In this document: one piece after another, positions 47,458 to 56,386 of the stretch
Numbering within the stretch: the first letter of the stretch is position 1
Layout of the letters: every line of letters starts with the position of its first letter
From: Alcaligenes pakistanensis
Lineage (GTDB): Bacteria; Pseudomonadota; Gammaproteobacteria; Burkholderiales; Burkholderiaceae_B
DNA: 64,000 nt
Reading direction: 5' to 3'
Assembly (NCBI RefSeq): GCF_014652815.1
Contig: NZ_BMZN01000001.1
Span: 500,866 to 564,865 of the forward strand
The notes under the pieces: model-generated
Seen by the model: the letters and a program-made list of their open reading frames with translations, nothing else
Told to the model about the DNA's origin: nothing
The model's database searches: none
Translations under genes and position numbers: made by a program

Positions 47458-48426
47458 TCAGCCCTGCCTTGCCGCTGGACCGGTCCATTGGGCAGGCACC
47501 TCGCGGGTGCGACTGCGATAGATGCGCCAGGAGTTGGCGGCAACAACCAGAGAGGACACCAGCATGCTGACGGCAGCTAGCCAAGGGGCCACAATGCCCA
47601 GCGCAGCCAGAGGCGTCATGAGCAAATGCCAGACAATCGAGCCGTACAAGTTTTGACGGGCGATGCGACCAGTGTGCTGGGTAAGTTGTACGACTTCAAA
47701 TTCGCTCTTGGCAGGTCGTGCCAACAGGCTGGCATGGGCTGCAGCCACGGCTGAAGGAACCGACATGGACATGGCACAGGGACAGCTCATGACCAGCAAG
47801 GCCACCACGACGGGCACGGCCTGAGAGGGATCGAGCCAATACCAGACCAGACCCAAAACCGCCGCCAGAACCAGCTGAATACTGACAAACCAGAATGCCA
47901 AGGTATTGGCGTGGCCGGTAACAGATTGGCGGAAACGTTCGATGAGGTCATGCGAAGCTGACTGCGTAACGGACTGGCGCGCACAAAGCTCCAGATAACG
48001 GGCCGTCAGCAAAAAGGCCACAAACATGGTGACTGAGTCGTAATAGACCTCGCCCTTCTGAGTCCAGGTGTTGAGCACACTGGGCAAAAAGGCACCGACA
48101 ATCCCCAAGGCAACCGGTACGTCCATGCCAACGCGGCCCACGGACAGACTCTCTACAGCCCCTTTTAGGATGGGCCAGGCACAGTACAGGACGACAGGCA
48201 TAGTCAGGCACAGGCTGGCCCAATTCATGAGCACAATCACCTGCGACAAGGATTCGATATCAGCTGGAGAACTGCTGAACGAGCGCATATAGCCGGGAAA
48301 CGCGAACATCATCACCTGCATGGCGGCCAGCCAAGCAAGGCCCAGGCGGGCTAAGGTGTGCCGCCGACGCGACCGTTGCTCATCAGAAAGAGGCTTGGGT
48401 AGAGAGAAAATCGAATATGCGCGCAT
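47458..48426 (-). CDS. ccoI: CcoI-like copper P-type ATPase reduced to its membrane core
   Basis: 322 residues aligning by eye with the membrane part of CcoI/FixI copper ATPases. Helices at about 27-47 and 62-88, SVGRVGMDVPVALGI (96-110), YYDSVTMFVAFLLTARYLEL (128-147), then two helices containing the metal-site CPC (215-217). The last pair has RQNLYG, PLAALGIVAPWLAA and MLVSSLVV (288-295). The N-terminal heavy-metal domain, the actuator domain (TGES) and the phosphorylation/nucleotide domains (DKTGT) are all absent, replaced by short linkers of about 30 and 20 residues. It cannot be an ATP-driven pump alone. I chose the ATG at 48426; a GTG lies at 48444. Confidence 0.85.
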   Translation of the reverse strand: MRAYSIFSLPKPLSDEQRSRRRHTLARLGLAWLAAMQVMMFAFPGYMRSFSSSPADIESLSQVIVLMNWASLCLTMPVVLYCAWPILKGAVESLSVGRVGMDVPVALGIVGAFLPSVLNTWTQKGEVYYDSVTMFVAFLLTARYLELCARQSVTQSASHDLIERFRQSVTGHANTLAFWFVSIQLVLAAVLGLVWYWLDPSQAVPVVVALLVMSCPCAMSMSVPSAVAAAHASLLARPAKSEFEVVQLTQHTGRIARQNLYGSIVWHLLMTPLAALGIVAPWLAAVSMLVSSLVVAANSWRIYRSRTREVPAQWTGPAARQG

Positions 48427-48432
48427 GGAAGG

Positions 48433-48501
48433 ACTATAAGCCACTGATATTTCTTCATTCTTGATTTAAATCAATACGACTTTGCTTCGATCCTATATCG
48501 T
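48433..48501. promoter_or_regulatory. Shared FNR box of ccoIS and a divergent small RNA
   Basis: Perfect palindromic FNR box TTGATTTAAATCAA at 48461-48474. On the minus strand TATAGT (48438-48433) lies exactly 32 bp centre to centre, placing transcription start on the A of the ccoI ATG (48426). On the plus strand TATCGT (48496-48501) lies 31 bp away, giving a start near 48508. Confidence 0.7.
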
Positions 48502-48507
48502 TGTCCT

Positions 48508-48590
48508 TATGCATCTTGTTCAGGCCGTTACCCCCCCAACGCGGCGCTAACTGTTCAATGCTTTCAGGCTGCTTTAGCAGCCTTTTTTTT
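48508..48590 (+). ncRNA. Candidate FNR-dependent small RNA divergent from ccoI
   Basis: About 83 nt from a predicted class II FNR promoter to a strong intrinsic terminator. There is no open reading frame of note and no other plus-strand gene upstream that could own the terminator. A first stem (GCC/GGC plus GTT/AAC with a small bulge, 48524-48545) displays a run of seven C residues (48531-48537), the kind of anti-Shine-Dalgarno loop used by regulatory RNAs. It is analogous in logic to the FNR-activated RNAs FnrS and AniS, but no sequence homology is claimed. Confidence 0.55.
48566..48590 (+). terminator. Rho-independent terminator of the candidate small RNA
   Basis: Perfect 7-bp AGGCTGC/GCAGCCT stem with a 4-nt loop followed by T8. 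It is polar: the minus strand has no U-tract after the stem. Confidence 0.88.
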
Positions 48591-48994
48591 ATTCCACACT
48601 TAAAGCATCAATCAATCTGATCAAGTATTTCATGCTCAGGTTCGATACCTCTTATTGCTGGAGTTACCTCATCAAGCGCACAGAGTCTACCACGCCTCTT
48701 TCCTATGAGAACGCCTGGAATATGGGGACTTTCCATAAGAAAATTCATTGCTACCGAGAATGCCAATCAGTTCTCAGATAGCGACTAGATGCTTGAATCT
48801 TGAATTTAAAAATAGATAATTCTGGCAGCCCTCATTCCCGCTCGGTCCAAGACTGATTTCAATCATAGTCAGTCTGTGTTTCAGCTCTGCTTTTTCAGCA
48901 AAAACTCACCTCGGATAGCGCCCTATTCCATGCGCAGCGATGTTGCCTATTCGCCGTGCCTGGCTCTGCCTTACTCCCCCTAAGGAGCAAGCAT
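48591..48994. other. Non-coding stretch without a supported gene
   Basis: About 400 bp with no convincing gene on either strand. The longest ATG frame noticed, 49 codons from 48632, lacks a ribosome binding site and any recognisable motif. A promoter-like pair TTGAAT (48793-48798) and GATAAT (48815-48820) with 16-bp spacing points rightwards, but no matching terminator or gene follows. Confidence 0.5.
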
Positions 48995-49033
48995 AAAAAA
49001 GCAGCCCACCGACTGGAGCGTACGGTGGGCTGC
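48995..49033 (-). terminator. Terminator of aceA
   Basis: Perfect 11-bp GC-rich arms (49033-49023 and 49011-49001) followed on the minus strand by T6. Confidence 0.93.
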
Positions 49034-49074
49034 CTGCACTCAAAGAAGGGGCTATCTACCCTTCCCTGTCTTGC

Positions 49075-50382
49075 TTATGCCTCGGACGAAGCAAACTGCT
49101 CGGCTTCTGTCGAACCAGCCAGCGCTGTCGTCGAGGACTTACCGGCTTCTACTGTCTGAGTGACAGCATCAAAGTAGCCTGTACCCACTTCACGTTGGTG
49201 CTTCACAGCGGTAAAGCCCAAAGGAGCGGCCGCAAACTCTTTTTCCTGCAGCTGAACGAAAGCACTCATCTGGTTACGGGCGTAGCCGTGCGCCAACTCG
49301 AACATGCCGTAGTTCAGTGCGTGGAAGCCAGCCAGGGTGATGAACTGGAACTTGTAGCCCATAGCACCCAACTCGCGCTGGAACTTGGCAATGGTCGCGT
49401 CGTCCAGGTTCTTTTTCCAGTTGAACGAGGGCGAGCAGTTGTAAGACAGCATCTTGCCTGGGAACTGACGGTGAATAGCTTCCGCAAAGCGACGGGCGTA
49501 TTCCAGATCTGGCGTGGAGGTTTCGCACCAGATCAGATCTGCGTAAGGAGCGTAGGCCAAACCACGGGCAATGGCCTGATCCAGACCAGCACGAGTGCGG
49601 TGGAAACCTTCAACCGTACGCTCTTCCAGAATGAAGGGGTGATCGTATTCATCTACGTCGCTGGTAATCAGATCCGCTGCATCTGCATCGGTACGAGCCA
49701 GCAAAATGGTCGGTACATCCAGCACGTCAGCAGCCAGACGAGCAGCGACCAGCTTGGACACGGCTTCACGGGTAGGCACCAGCACTTTGCCACCCAAGTG
49801 ACCGCACTTCTTGGCCGATGCCAATTGGTCCTCGAAGTGAACGCCTGCCGCACCTGCAACAATCATCGCTTTCATCAGCTCGAACGCGTTCAGCACGCCA
49901 CCGAAACCGGCTTCCGCATCAGCCACGATAGGCGCGAAGTAATCGGTATAACCTTCGTCGCCTGGATTAACCCCTTCCATCCACTGGATCTGATCACAGC
50001 GGGCCAGGGAGTTGTTGATGCGACGCACTACGGATGGCACCGAGTTGACGGGGTACAGGGACTGGTCGGGGTACATTTCGCCCGCACTGTTGGCGTCACC
50101 CGCCACCTGCCAACCCGACAAGTAAATCGCTTTCAAACCGGCCTTGACCTGTTGCATGGCCTGGTTACCCGTCAAGGCACCCAATGCGTTCACAAAGGGT
50201 TCTTGATTGATGGATTGCCACAGACGCTCTGCGCCACGGCGAGCCAGTGTGTGCTCCTCGACCAGAGAACCACGCAAACGAATGACTTCCTCAGCGGTAT
50301 AACCACGCTTGATACCTTGCCAGCGTGGATCTTCTGCCCAGCGTTTTTGCAAATTGCGGATCTCAGTTTCTCGAGCATTCAT
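49075..50382 (-). CDS. aceA: Isocitrate lyase
   Basis: Cleaves isocitrate to glyoxylate and succinate, the first step of the glyoxylate shunt used for growth on acetate and, indirectly, on aromatic compounds degraded to acetyl-CoA. The 435-residue product has the family signature [14 protein letters not shown] with the catalytic Cys near residue 196, [11 protein letters not shown] and [15 protein letters not shown] precedes the ATG by 6 nt. It is monocistronic: own terminator downstream and an AT-rich control region upstream. Malate synthase is not in the window. Confidence 0.96.
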   Translation of the reverse strand: MNARETEIRNLQKRWAEDPRWQGIKRGYTAEEVIRLRGSLVEEHTLARRGAERLWQSINQEPFVNALGALTGNQAMQQVKAGLKAIYLSGWQVAGDANSAGEMYPDQSLYPVNSVPSVVRRINNSLARCDQIQWMEGVNPGDEGYTDYFAPIVADAEAGFGGVLNAFELMKAMIVAGAAGVHFEDQLASAKKCGHLGGKVLVPTREAVSKLVAARLAADVLDVPTILLARTDADAADLITSDVDEYDHPFILEERTVEGFHRTRAGLDQAIARGLAYAPYADLIWCETSTPDLEYARRFAEAIHRQFPGKMLSYNCSPSFNWKKNLDDATIAKFQRELGAMGYKFQFITLAGFHALNYGMFELAHGYARNQMSAFVQLQEKEFAAAPLGFTAVKHQREVGTGYFDAVTQTVEAGKSSTTALAGSTEAEQFASSEA

Positions 50383-50462
50383 GATGGACTCCTAAGAAGG
50401 ATTTAACAGTGAACAAGATGACTACAGTCTACTCAAATGCTGCACCGCAACCATGTTTTATA

Positions 50463-50474
50463 TCTTATATAAGA
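50463..50474. promoter_or_regulatory. Palindrome upstream of aceA
   Basis: Perfect 12-bp palindrome TCTTATATAAGA in the AT-rich 308-bp gap between aceA and queF (50383-50690). It is centred 86 bp before the aceA start, which suggests an operator for a carbon-metabolism regulator; the protein is not identified. The queF side of the gap shows no riboswitch-like structure that I can recognise. Confidence 0.45.
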
Positions 50475-50690
50475 GTAATTATTTTTACTTTTAAAATCAT
50501 ATAGATAGTTAATTTATTTCGAGATATGAAATTACTTACCTGCTTATGAAATAGAAAACTGTGCGCCGCGACAGGACTTTTTTGCATACTGAGACAAGGA
50601 TTTCACAATGTGGGATAATCGTCCTTATACCGCCCGGTGGGCGCCTGCTCGCTGCACCGGCCCCCTGATTTATTTCTGCAGCACCCGCCA

Positions 50691-51518
50691 ATGAGCAACA
50701 CCTCCCCTCTTAAAGACTCGCCTCTTGGGCACGATGTGGTTTACCCCACACACTACGATCCCAGTGTCTTGTTCGGTATTGAACGTTCCTTGAACCGCCA
50801 GTCGCTTCACATTCCCGAACAATGGCATGGTGCCGATATCTGGAACGGTTACGAGACCTCTTGGCTCAACCCCAAGGGCAAGCCGGTCGTGGCTCTGGCC
50901 CGGTTTGTCATTCCCTGGAATAGCCCGCGCATCATCGAGTCCAAATCATTCAAGCTGTATCTGAACTCTTTTAATGATGAAGTCGTAGAGGATATGGCCA
51001 GCCTCGTCCAGCGTATGGAACAAGACCTGAGCGCCGTTGCAGGCGCGGCCGTCCAGGTCAGCCTGATCCCTTTACGCGCTTTGAACGGCCAACCCATCAC
51101 TGCGCTGGAAGGCCAGTCTATTGATGAGCTTGATATCAGCATTCAGGACTACACGCCTCAGAGTGACCTGCTTACTTGCTTGCCCAAGGCCGCAGTCGTG
51201 ACGGAATCCCTGGTGTCGGATTTGCTCAAGTCCAACTGCCCGGTCACAGGCCAACCCGATTGGGGCAGCGTGCAAGTGCGGTACACCGGACCGCAAATCG
51301 ACCCCGCTTCCTTGCTGCGCTATATTGTTTCACTGCGTCGTCACACCGAGTTTCATGAGCACTGTGTAGAGCGGCTCTATAGCGATATCCAACAAAGCTG
51401 CCAACCTGAACGTCTGCTGGTTTATGCGCGCTACACCCGTCGCGGTGGGCTGGATATCAATCCCTGGCGCAGCAGTCATGCCGATAGCGTGGAAGAACCA
51501 CGTCTGGCACGCCAGTAA
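50691..51518 (+). CDS. queF: NADPH-dependent 7-cyano-7-deazaguanine reductase
   Basis: Reduces preQ0 to preQ1 in queuosine synthesis. The 275-residue length is that of the two-domain YqcD-like type. Visible are the QueF motif ESKSFKLYLNSFND near residue 85, the catalytic Cys in LKSNCPVTGQPDWGSV near 180 and HTEFHEHCVE with the substrate-binding Glu. The start at 50691 (MSNTSPLKDSP) is preferred over the longer frame from 50637. Together with queH, two steps of the pathway lie in this window but not together. Confidence 0.95.
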   Translation: MSNTSPLKDSPLGHDVVYPTHYDPSVLFGIERSLNRQSLHIPEQWHGADIWNGYETSWLNPKGKPVVALARFVIPWNSPRIIESKSFKLYLNSFNDEVVEDMASLVQRMEQDLSAVAGAAVQVSLIPLRALNGQPITALEGQSIDELDISIQDYTPQSDLLTCLPKAAVVTESLVSDLLKSNCPVTGQPDWGSVQVRYTGPQIDPASLLRYIVSLRRHTEFHEHCVERLYSDIQQSCQPERLLVYARYTRRGGLDINPWRSSHADSVEEPRLARQ

Positions 51519-51602
51519 TCTATCTAGCGCGTATCAAACCCTCTAAGCCCAGCCACTTTGGGCTTGCTAAAAGCCCGCCCCACAATCAGAGGGCAGGTAT
51601 GG

Positions 51603-51643
51603 AAAAACCCCAAAAACGTCATAGCATTTTTGGGGTTTTCTTT
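51603..51643. terminator. Bidirectional terminator between queF and the MFS gene
   Basis: 13-bp arms AAAACCCCAAAAA and TTTTTGGGGTTTT (51604-51616, 51627-51639), usable on both strands of the convergent pair. Confidence 0.9.
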
Positions 51644-51676
51644 TAAAGCAGCATGATGCTGCCACGACCAGACTAC

Positions 51677-52927
51677 TTACGCCTTGGTCGCGCGTCCTAC
51701 TGTCGACGCCACATACACGGCCAAGCCAGCTGCCGTCCAATAGCCAATAGCAGCCCCATACCAAGGGGCCTGAGTCAGGCCCACGTCCAGCAGCAAACCA
51801 AAGCCCACGGGCGCAATCGACGAGCCCACATCCATTCCTGAGTACACCAGGCCGTAAACGGCTCCGGTGGAGCCTTTAGGCGTGACACGGCGTATGAGCA
51901 TATCGCGCGAGGGCGAAGCAATGCCTGAGCAAAAGCCAGCCGCCCCCACCACAAACAAAGCCAGAGACGGCATCACCCAACCTGCGCCCAGCACCAAAAG
52001 CAAGGTTCCCGAGACGCACAGGGAGACAAATACAATTACTTCGGAACGAGGCGTGGTGGAGGCAATAAACCCACCTACAAACATACCGGCAGCCGAGGCC
52101 AGCATGAAGCCAGACAAGGCGGTACCGGCCACAACCTTATCAATCCCATACGTGTTGTGCAGCATGGGGATGGTGTAGTTTTGCACCACTGCCATGGCCG
52201 CTGTAGCGAAGGCAAAGAACAGGAACGCTCCCCACAGAGAGGGACGCGACAGCAAAGTAGACAAGGTAGTCCAGACCGACTCTTTGCTTTGTGGTCGGGT
52301 CTGTACACCACCGGCAGCCGTCCGCCCCGCCAAGGCATCCCGATTCAGCAAGACCAGCACCAGAATGGCGGCGATCAAGGCGGCTGCAGCCAGCACAGCC
52401 ACACGCCAATTAAAGTAAATAGTCAGTGTCGTAATAAAGACTGGCGTCAACGCCCAGCCCAGATTTCCCGTCAAACCGTGTGCGCTGAAGGCATGACCCA
52501 GGCGAGCCGGACTGACACGATGATTCAAAATGGAATAATCGACAGGATGGAAGACGGCATTGCCCACGCCACCAATAAGAGCAGCTGCCAGCAACATGCC
52601 ATAGCCATTAGCGGTACCAATCAGCAACGCCGCCACAACAAAACAGGACAAGCCCACTTTCAGCACCGGCAAGGCACCGATACGATCAACCAGAAAACCG
52701 GAGGAAGCCTGCCCAAAACAGGACACCAGATAAAAGGTGGTGACCAAGCCGCCCAAGGTCAGGAAGTCGTAACCAAACTCCTGACCCAGGGAAATATAAA
52801 GCGTAGGCAGAATCAGCTGAAAGAAGTGCGAGCTGGCGTGTGCAATACCGATAACACCAATAACCCGCCAATCCTGTGAACCGTCAGGCCCCGCCCCATC
52901 CAGCGTCGATGTTGTTGAATTAGCCAT
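51677..52927 (-). CDS. Major facilitator superfamily transporter, fosmidomycin-resistance-like
   Basis: 416-residue inner-membrane protein with about 12 helices. N-terminal half markers are AHASSHFFQLILPTLYISLGQEFG and DRIGALPVLKVG; the central loop follows LVLLNRDAL. The HASSHFFQLILP start and FHPVDYSILNHRVSP resemble the Fsr/YfnA-like exporters. The substrate cannot be inferred. The start at 52927 leaves 5 bp after pgsA, so it is the last gene of the acpS-nagZ-uvrC-pgsA run; the longer frame from 53080 lies inside pgsA. Confidence 0.85.
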   Translation of the reverse strand: MANSTTSTLDGAGPDGSQDWRVIGVIGIAHASSHFFQLILPTLYISLGQEFGYDFLTLGGLVTTFYLVSCFGQASSGFLVDRIGALPVLKVGLSCFVVAALLIGTANGYGMLLAAALIGGVGNAVFHPVDYSILNHRVSPARLGHAFSAHGLTGNLGWALTPVFITTLTIYFNWRVAVLAAAALIAAILVLVLLNRDALAGRTAAGGVQTRPQSKESVWTTLSTLLSRPSLWGAFLFFAFATAAMAVVQNYTIPMLHNTYGIDKVVAGTALSGFMLASAAGMFVGGFIASTTPRSEVIVFVSLCVSGTLLLVLGAGWVMPSLALFVVGAAGFCSGIASPSRDMLIRRVTPKGSTGAVYGLVYSGMDVGSSIAPVGFGLLLDVGLTQAPWYGAAIGYWTAAGLAVYVASTVGRATKA

Positions 52928-52932
52928 TTGTC

Positions 52933-53505
52933 TCAGATCTGCTTTTTCTTGATTTCCGGCCAAGCCTTTTGCAAGTAGTAGCACATAGACCAGACCGTCA
53001 GGACCGCAGCCACAATAATCAGGGCTTGCCCAATAATCCGTGTTGGCAGTCCCATGACAGGCGACCAGTACAGCAAACAAGGAATGGCAATCATCTGTGC
53101 GGCGGTTTTGAATTTACCCAAACGATGTACGGCCACACTACCACTGGCACCAATCTTAGCCATCCATTCCCGCAATGCCGAAATGGTGATTTCACGGCCA
53201 ATAATAATCAGCGCGATAAAGGCATCCACACGGCCCAGATCCAGCAGGACCAGCAATGCAGCTCCCACCATCAGCTTGTCAGCCACCGGGTCCAGAAAGG
53301 CACCAAAGGACGAGGTCTGGTTCCAACGACGGGCCAGCCAGCCATCGAACCAATCAGTGGCGGCAGCCACAATAAAGACGGCAGCAGCCCATAGATCGCG
53401 GGTATCGGCTGCCAACCAACCTTCTGGCAGGTAATACAAGACCACGATCAAAGGGATCAGAACGATGCGCAGCCACGTCAGGGCAATGGGCAGATTAAAA
53501 GGCAT
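52933..53505 (-). CDS. pgsA: CDP-diacylglycerol--glycerol-3-phosphate 3-phosphatidyltransferase
   Basis: Membrane enzyme making phosphatidylglycerol-phosphate. The 190-residue product has NLPIALTWLRIVLIPLI at the N-terminus and the CDP-alcohol phosphotransferase signature DWFDGWLARRWNQTSSFGAF with LDPVADK (the eight-residue acidic pattern D-G-AR-G-D-D). About six membrane helices. It lies 39 bp after uvrC, a pairing common in proteobacteria. Confidence 0.95.
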   Translation of the reverse strand: MPFNLPIALTWLRIVLIPLIVVLYYLPEGWLAADTRDLWAAAVFIVAAATDWFDGWLARRWNQTSSFGAFLDPVADKLMVGAALLVLLDLGRVDAFIALIIIGREITISALREWMAKIGASGSVAVHRLGKFKTAAQMIAIPCLLYWSPVMGLPTRIIGQALIIVAAVLTVWSMCYYLQKAWPEIKKKQI

Positions 53506-53544
53506 AGCTTGGATACCAACCTAATTTAAAACAAAGGCTCTCGC

Positions 53545-55368
53545 CTATCGTAAAGCATGATAAATGCGTTCGGCCAGTTCAGTGGATATTCCATCAACCG
53601 CACTAAGCTCATCAATACTTGCATCGGCAACGCCGCTAAAACCACCAAAGCGAGCCAGCAGCCGCTGACGCCGCTTGGCGCCAATCCCGTCAATGTCTTC
53701 CAGTCGTGACACATTACGCGTTTTGGCACGTTGGGCACGCATGCCCGTAATGGCAAAACGGTGGGCTTCGTCACGTACCTGAGCTACCAACATCAGTGCG
53801 GCGGACTCCACCCCCAAGGCAACCGGGGGGCGTTCATCGGCAAACACCAAGGTTTCCAGACCTACTTTACGCTTTTCGCCCTTGGCTACGCCGACCAGGA
53901 CATGAATATCCAGACCCAGTTCCACAAAAACCTGGCGAGCGATTTCAACTTGCCCCTTGCCACCATCAATCAAGACGATATCGGGCAAAGGGGCCAAACC
54001 TTCGGCAACCCGCGAGAAACGTCGGTTCAGCACCTGGCGCATTGCCGCATAATCATCGCCCGGCGTGATGCCCGCAATGTTGTAGCGGCGGTAAAGCGAG
54101 TTCTGCATCTCATGGTGTTTATAAACCACACAGGAGGCCTGCGTGGCCTCGCCTGCCGTATGGCTGATATCAAAACACTCGATATGCAAGGCGTCCAGCT
54201 GGGCTTCGTCCAAATCCAGCTGAAGAGCCTCCGCAAGAGCTCGGGTACGGTCAGCGCGGGCAGTGGATTCGCTAAGCACGCGGGCCAGCGCCAGACCCGC
54301 ATTTTTGGTGGCTTGCTCCAGCCATATCTTGCGTACACCCTGCGGGCGCACTACGACACGTGCTTTCACACCGGTTTGCTCGGCCAGCAAGGTCATCAAG
54401 TCCGCATCCGGCAAGGAGTGCGAGCAGACCAGCACAGGCGGCATGCGGCGTTCCAGATAGTGTTGGGCGATAAAGGCCGCCAATACATCGCTGGGGGTAT
54501 CGTCGTTGATCTGGGTAGGAAAAAAGGCCCGGTCGCCCAGATGGCGTCCACCCCGCACCATGGCGAGGTTCACGCAGAACTTCCCGCCGGCATTCAGCAC
54601 CACAATAATGTCTACGTCTTCCTTGCCCACCTGCTCCATGCTTTGCTGCTGTAGCACGGCAGACAGGGCTTTCATCTGGTCGCGCAAGGCAGCGGCCTGC
54701 TCAAAATCCAGGGAGTCGGAAGCCTGCATCATGCGATCTTGCAGTTCACCCAGGATTTCGGTGGTGTTCCCATCCAGGAAGTGGATAGCCCGTTGCACAT
54801 CCATTTGGTACTGCTCGGGTGAAATCAAGTTCACACAGGGCGCAGAACAGCGCCCGATCTGATGCAGCAAACAGGGGCGACTACGGTTGGCGTAGACGCT
54901 ATCCTCACAGGTGCGCAAACGGAACACACGCTGCAGAATCTGTATGGTTTCACGCACTGCCCAGGAGTTGGGGTACGGCCCGAAAAAATGCCCCTTCCCG
55001 CTGGTACTGCCCCGGTAATAGGCAATACGCGGCGCCTGGTGGGCGCTGATCATCAGGTAGGGGTAGGACTTGTCATCCCGGAACAGGATGTTGTAGCGCG
55101 GCCGCAGACGCTTGATGAGGTTGTTTTCCAGCAGCAAGGCCTCGGCCTCGCTGCGGGTCACGGTGACTTCAATACGCACGACGCGCGCCACCATATGCGC
55201 AATACGGGGACTGCTTAGCGTTTTTTGGAAGTACGAGCTGACACGACGCTTGAGATCACGCGCCTTGCCTACGTACAGCACCTCGCCCTGTTCGTCGATA
55301 TGCCGGTACACGCCCGGCAAATTCGGCAAATCAGACAGATAGGATTTTAGATTGAAGTCCGCGGGCAT
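53545..55368 (-). CDS. uvrC: Excinuclease ABC subunit C
   Basis: Makes both incisions in nucleotide excision repair. The 607-residue product has the GIY-YIG nuclease ([20 protein letters not shown]), a Cys cluster ([21 protein letters not shown]), and a UVR helical motif ([15 protein letters not shown] near 215). The RNase H-like domain ([12 protein letters not shown]) and the C-terminal helix-hairpin-helix pair follow ([28 protein letters not shown]). I chose the second Met (55368), which matches the usual N-terminus; it overlaps nagZ by 38 bp. Confidence 0.96.
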   Translation of the reverse strand: MPADFNLKSYLSDLPNLPGVYRHIDEQGEVLYVGKARDLKRRVSSYFQKTLSSPRIAHMVARVVRIEVTVTRSEAEALLLENNLIKRLRPRYNILFRDDKSYPYLMISAHQAPRIAYYRGSTSGKGHFFGPYPNSWAVRETIQILQRVFRLRTCEDSVYANRSRPCLLHQIGRCSAPCVNLISPEQYQMDVQRAIHFLDGNTTEILGELQDRMMQASDSLDFEQAAALRDQMKALSAVLQQQSMEQVGKEDVDIIVVLNAGGKFCVNLAMVRGGRHLGDRAFFPTQINDDTPSDVLAAFIAQHYLERRMPPVLVCSHSLPDADLMTLLAEQTGVKARVVVRPQGVRKIWLEQATKNAGLALARVLSESTARADRTRALAEALQLDLDEAQLDALHIECFDISHTAGEATQASCVVYKHHEMQNSLYRRYNIAGITPGDDYAAMRQVLNRRFSRVAEGLAPLPDIVLIDGGKGQVEIARQVFVELGLDIHVLVGVAKGEKRKVGLETLVFADERPPVALGVESAALMLVAQVRDEAHRFAITGMRAQRAKTRNVSRLEDIDGIGAKRRQRLLARFGGFSGVADASIDELSAVDGISTELAERIYHALR

Positions 55369-56386
55369 ATTGATAGTGTTCATCCGCTTGCAAAGCGTCC
55401 CAGTCCAAAGCCGGTGTCGTAGGCATCAAACGACGAATGCGGTCTTGCGATTCTGCTGAAATAGTGAAGTCCAGACGTGCCAGCAAGTCGTCCGCCAGAT
55501 CGGGGCGATTACACACCAGCACCATATCGCAACCAGCTCCCAGAGCGGCTTGCGCACGGGCCAGAATATCGCCCACAACGGTGGCGCCTTCCATCGTCAG
55601 GTCGTCAGAGAAGATCACGCCGTCATAGGCCAGAGCTTTGCGTAGCACGCGCTGGATCCAGTATGGCGAGAAACCGGCAGGCAGCGGATCGACTTTGGAA
55701 TAGATGACGTGAGCAGGCATCACAGACGGCAGCTGTAAGGTGCCCAGCCAACCGTAGGGCGCCGCGTCCTCGTCCAGGATTTCTTCCAGCGTACGATCAT
55801 CGACCGGGATTTCATGGTGCGAATCAGCCTCGACCCCACCATGACCAGGAAAGTGTTTACCGCAAGCGGCCATGCCTGCTTTATTCAAACCACGGATCAA
55901 TCCAGCGGCCAGCATGGACACGGCGCGTGGGCTTCGGTGGAAAGAACGGTCGCCAATAACCTTGCTGACACCCCAGTCCAGATCCAGAACCGGCGTAAAG
56001 CTCATGTCCACACCGCAGGCACGCAATTCAGCAGCCAACACATAACCGGTGTCAGCGGCCACGGCAGCAGCCTTGACGGCGTCGCGGGTCCACAGCTGGC
56101 CTAGCTGGCTCATGGCTGGCAGGGTGGTAAAGCCATCTTCACGGAAACGCTGGACTCGCCCCCCTTCGTGATCGACGGCGATCAGCAAGGGCTCGTTACG
56201 CACTTCGTGAATGGACTGACACAGGGTGGTCAGTTGGGCACGGTTTTCAAAGTTGCGGCTGAACAAAATCACGCCACCAACCAGCGGGTGACGCAGGCGC
56301 TCGCGCTCCTGATCGGTAAGGACCATGCCTTGCACGTCCACCATGACCGGGCCCGGAGGCAATACTGCTTGCGAGGAAGAACTCAT
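55331..56386 (-). CDS. nagZ: Beta-N-acetylhexosaminidase NagZ
   Basis: Cytosolic family 3 glycosidase of peptidoglycan recycling; it removes GlcNAc from anhydromuropeptides. In species with AmpR its product induces beta-lactamase, but no AmpR is seen here. The 351-residue product has the flexible-loop motif [16 protein letters not shown] (catalytic acid/base His) near 175 and the nucleophile Asp in [12 protein letters not shown] near 250. Its ATG overlaps the acpS stop as ATGA. Confidence 0.95.
   Translation of the reverse strand: MSSSSQAVLPPGPVMVDVQGMVLTDQERERLRHPLVGGVILFSRNFENRAQLTTLCQSIHEVRNEPLLIAVDHEGGRVQRFREDGFTTLPAMSQLGQLWTRDAVKAAAVAADTGYVLAAELRACGVDMSFTPVLDLDWGVSKVIGDRSFHRSPRAVSMLAAGLIRGLNKAGMAACGKHFPGHGGVEADSHHEIPVDDRTLEEILDEDAAPYGWLGTLQLPSVMPAHVIYSKVDPLPAGFSPYWIQRVLRKALAYDGVIFSDDLTMEGATVVGDILARAQAALGAGCDMVLVCNRPDLADDLLARLDFTISAESQDRIRRLMPTTPALDWDALQADEHYQYARGLQSKILSV

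Noticed and set aside
48632-48781. 49-codon frame in the gap downstream of the candidate small RNA
   Set aside because: No Shine-Dalgarno, no hydrophobic or conserved pattern, and composition like the surrounding non-coding DNA.
50583-50690. Possible preQ1 riboswitch in front of queF
   Set aside because: Neither the short H-type pseudoknot pattern with its A-rich tail nor another recognisable preQ1 class could be found.
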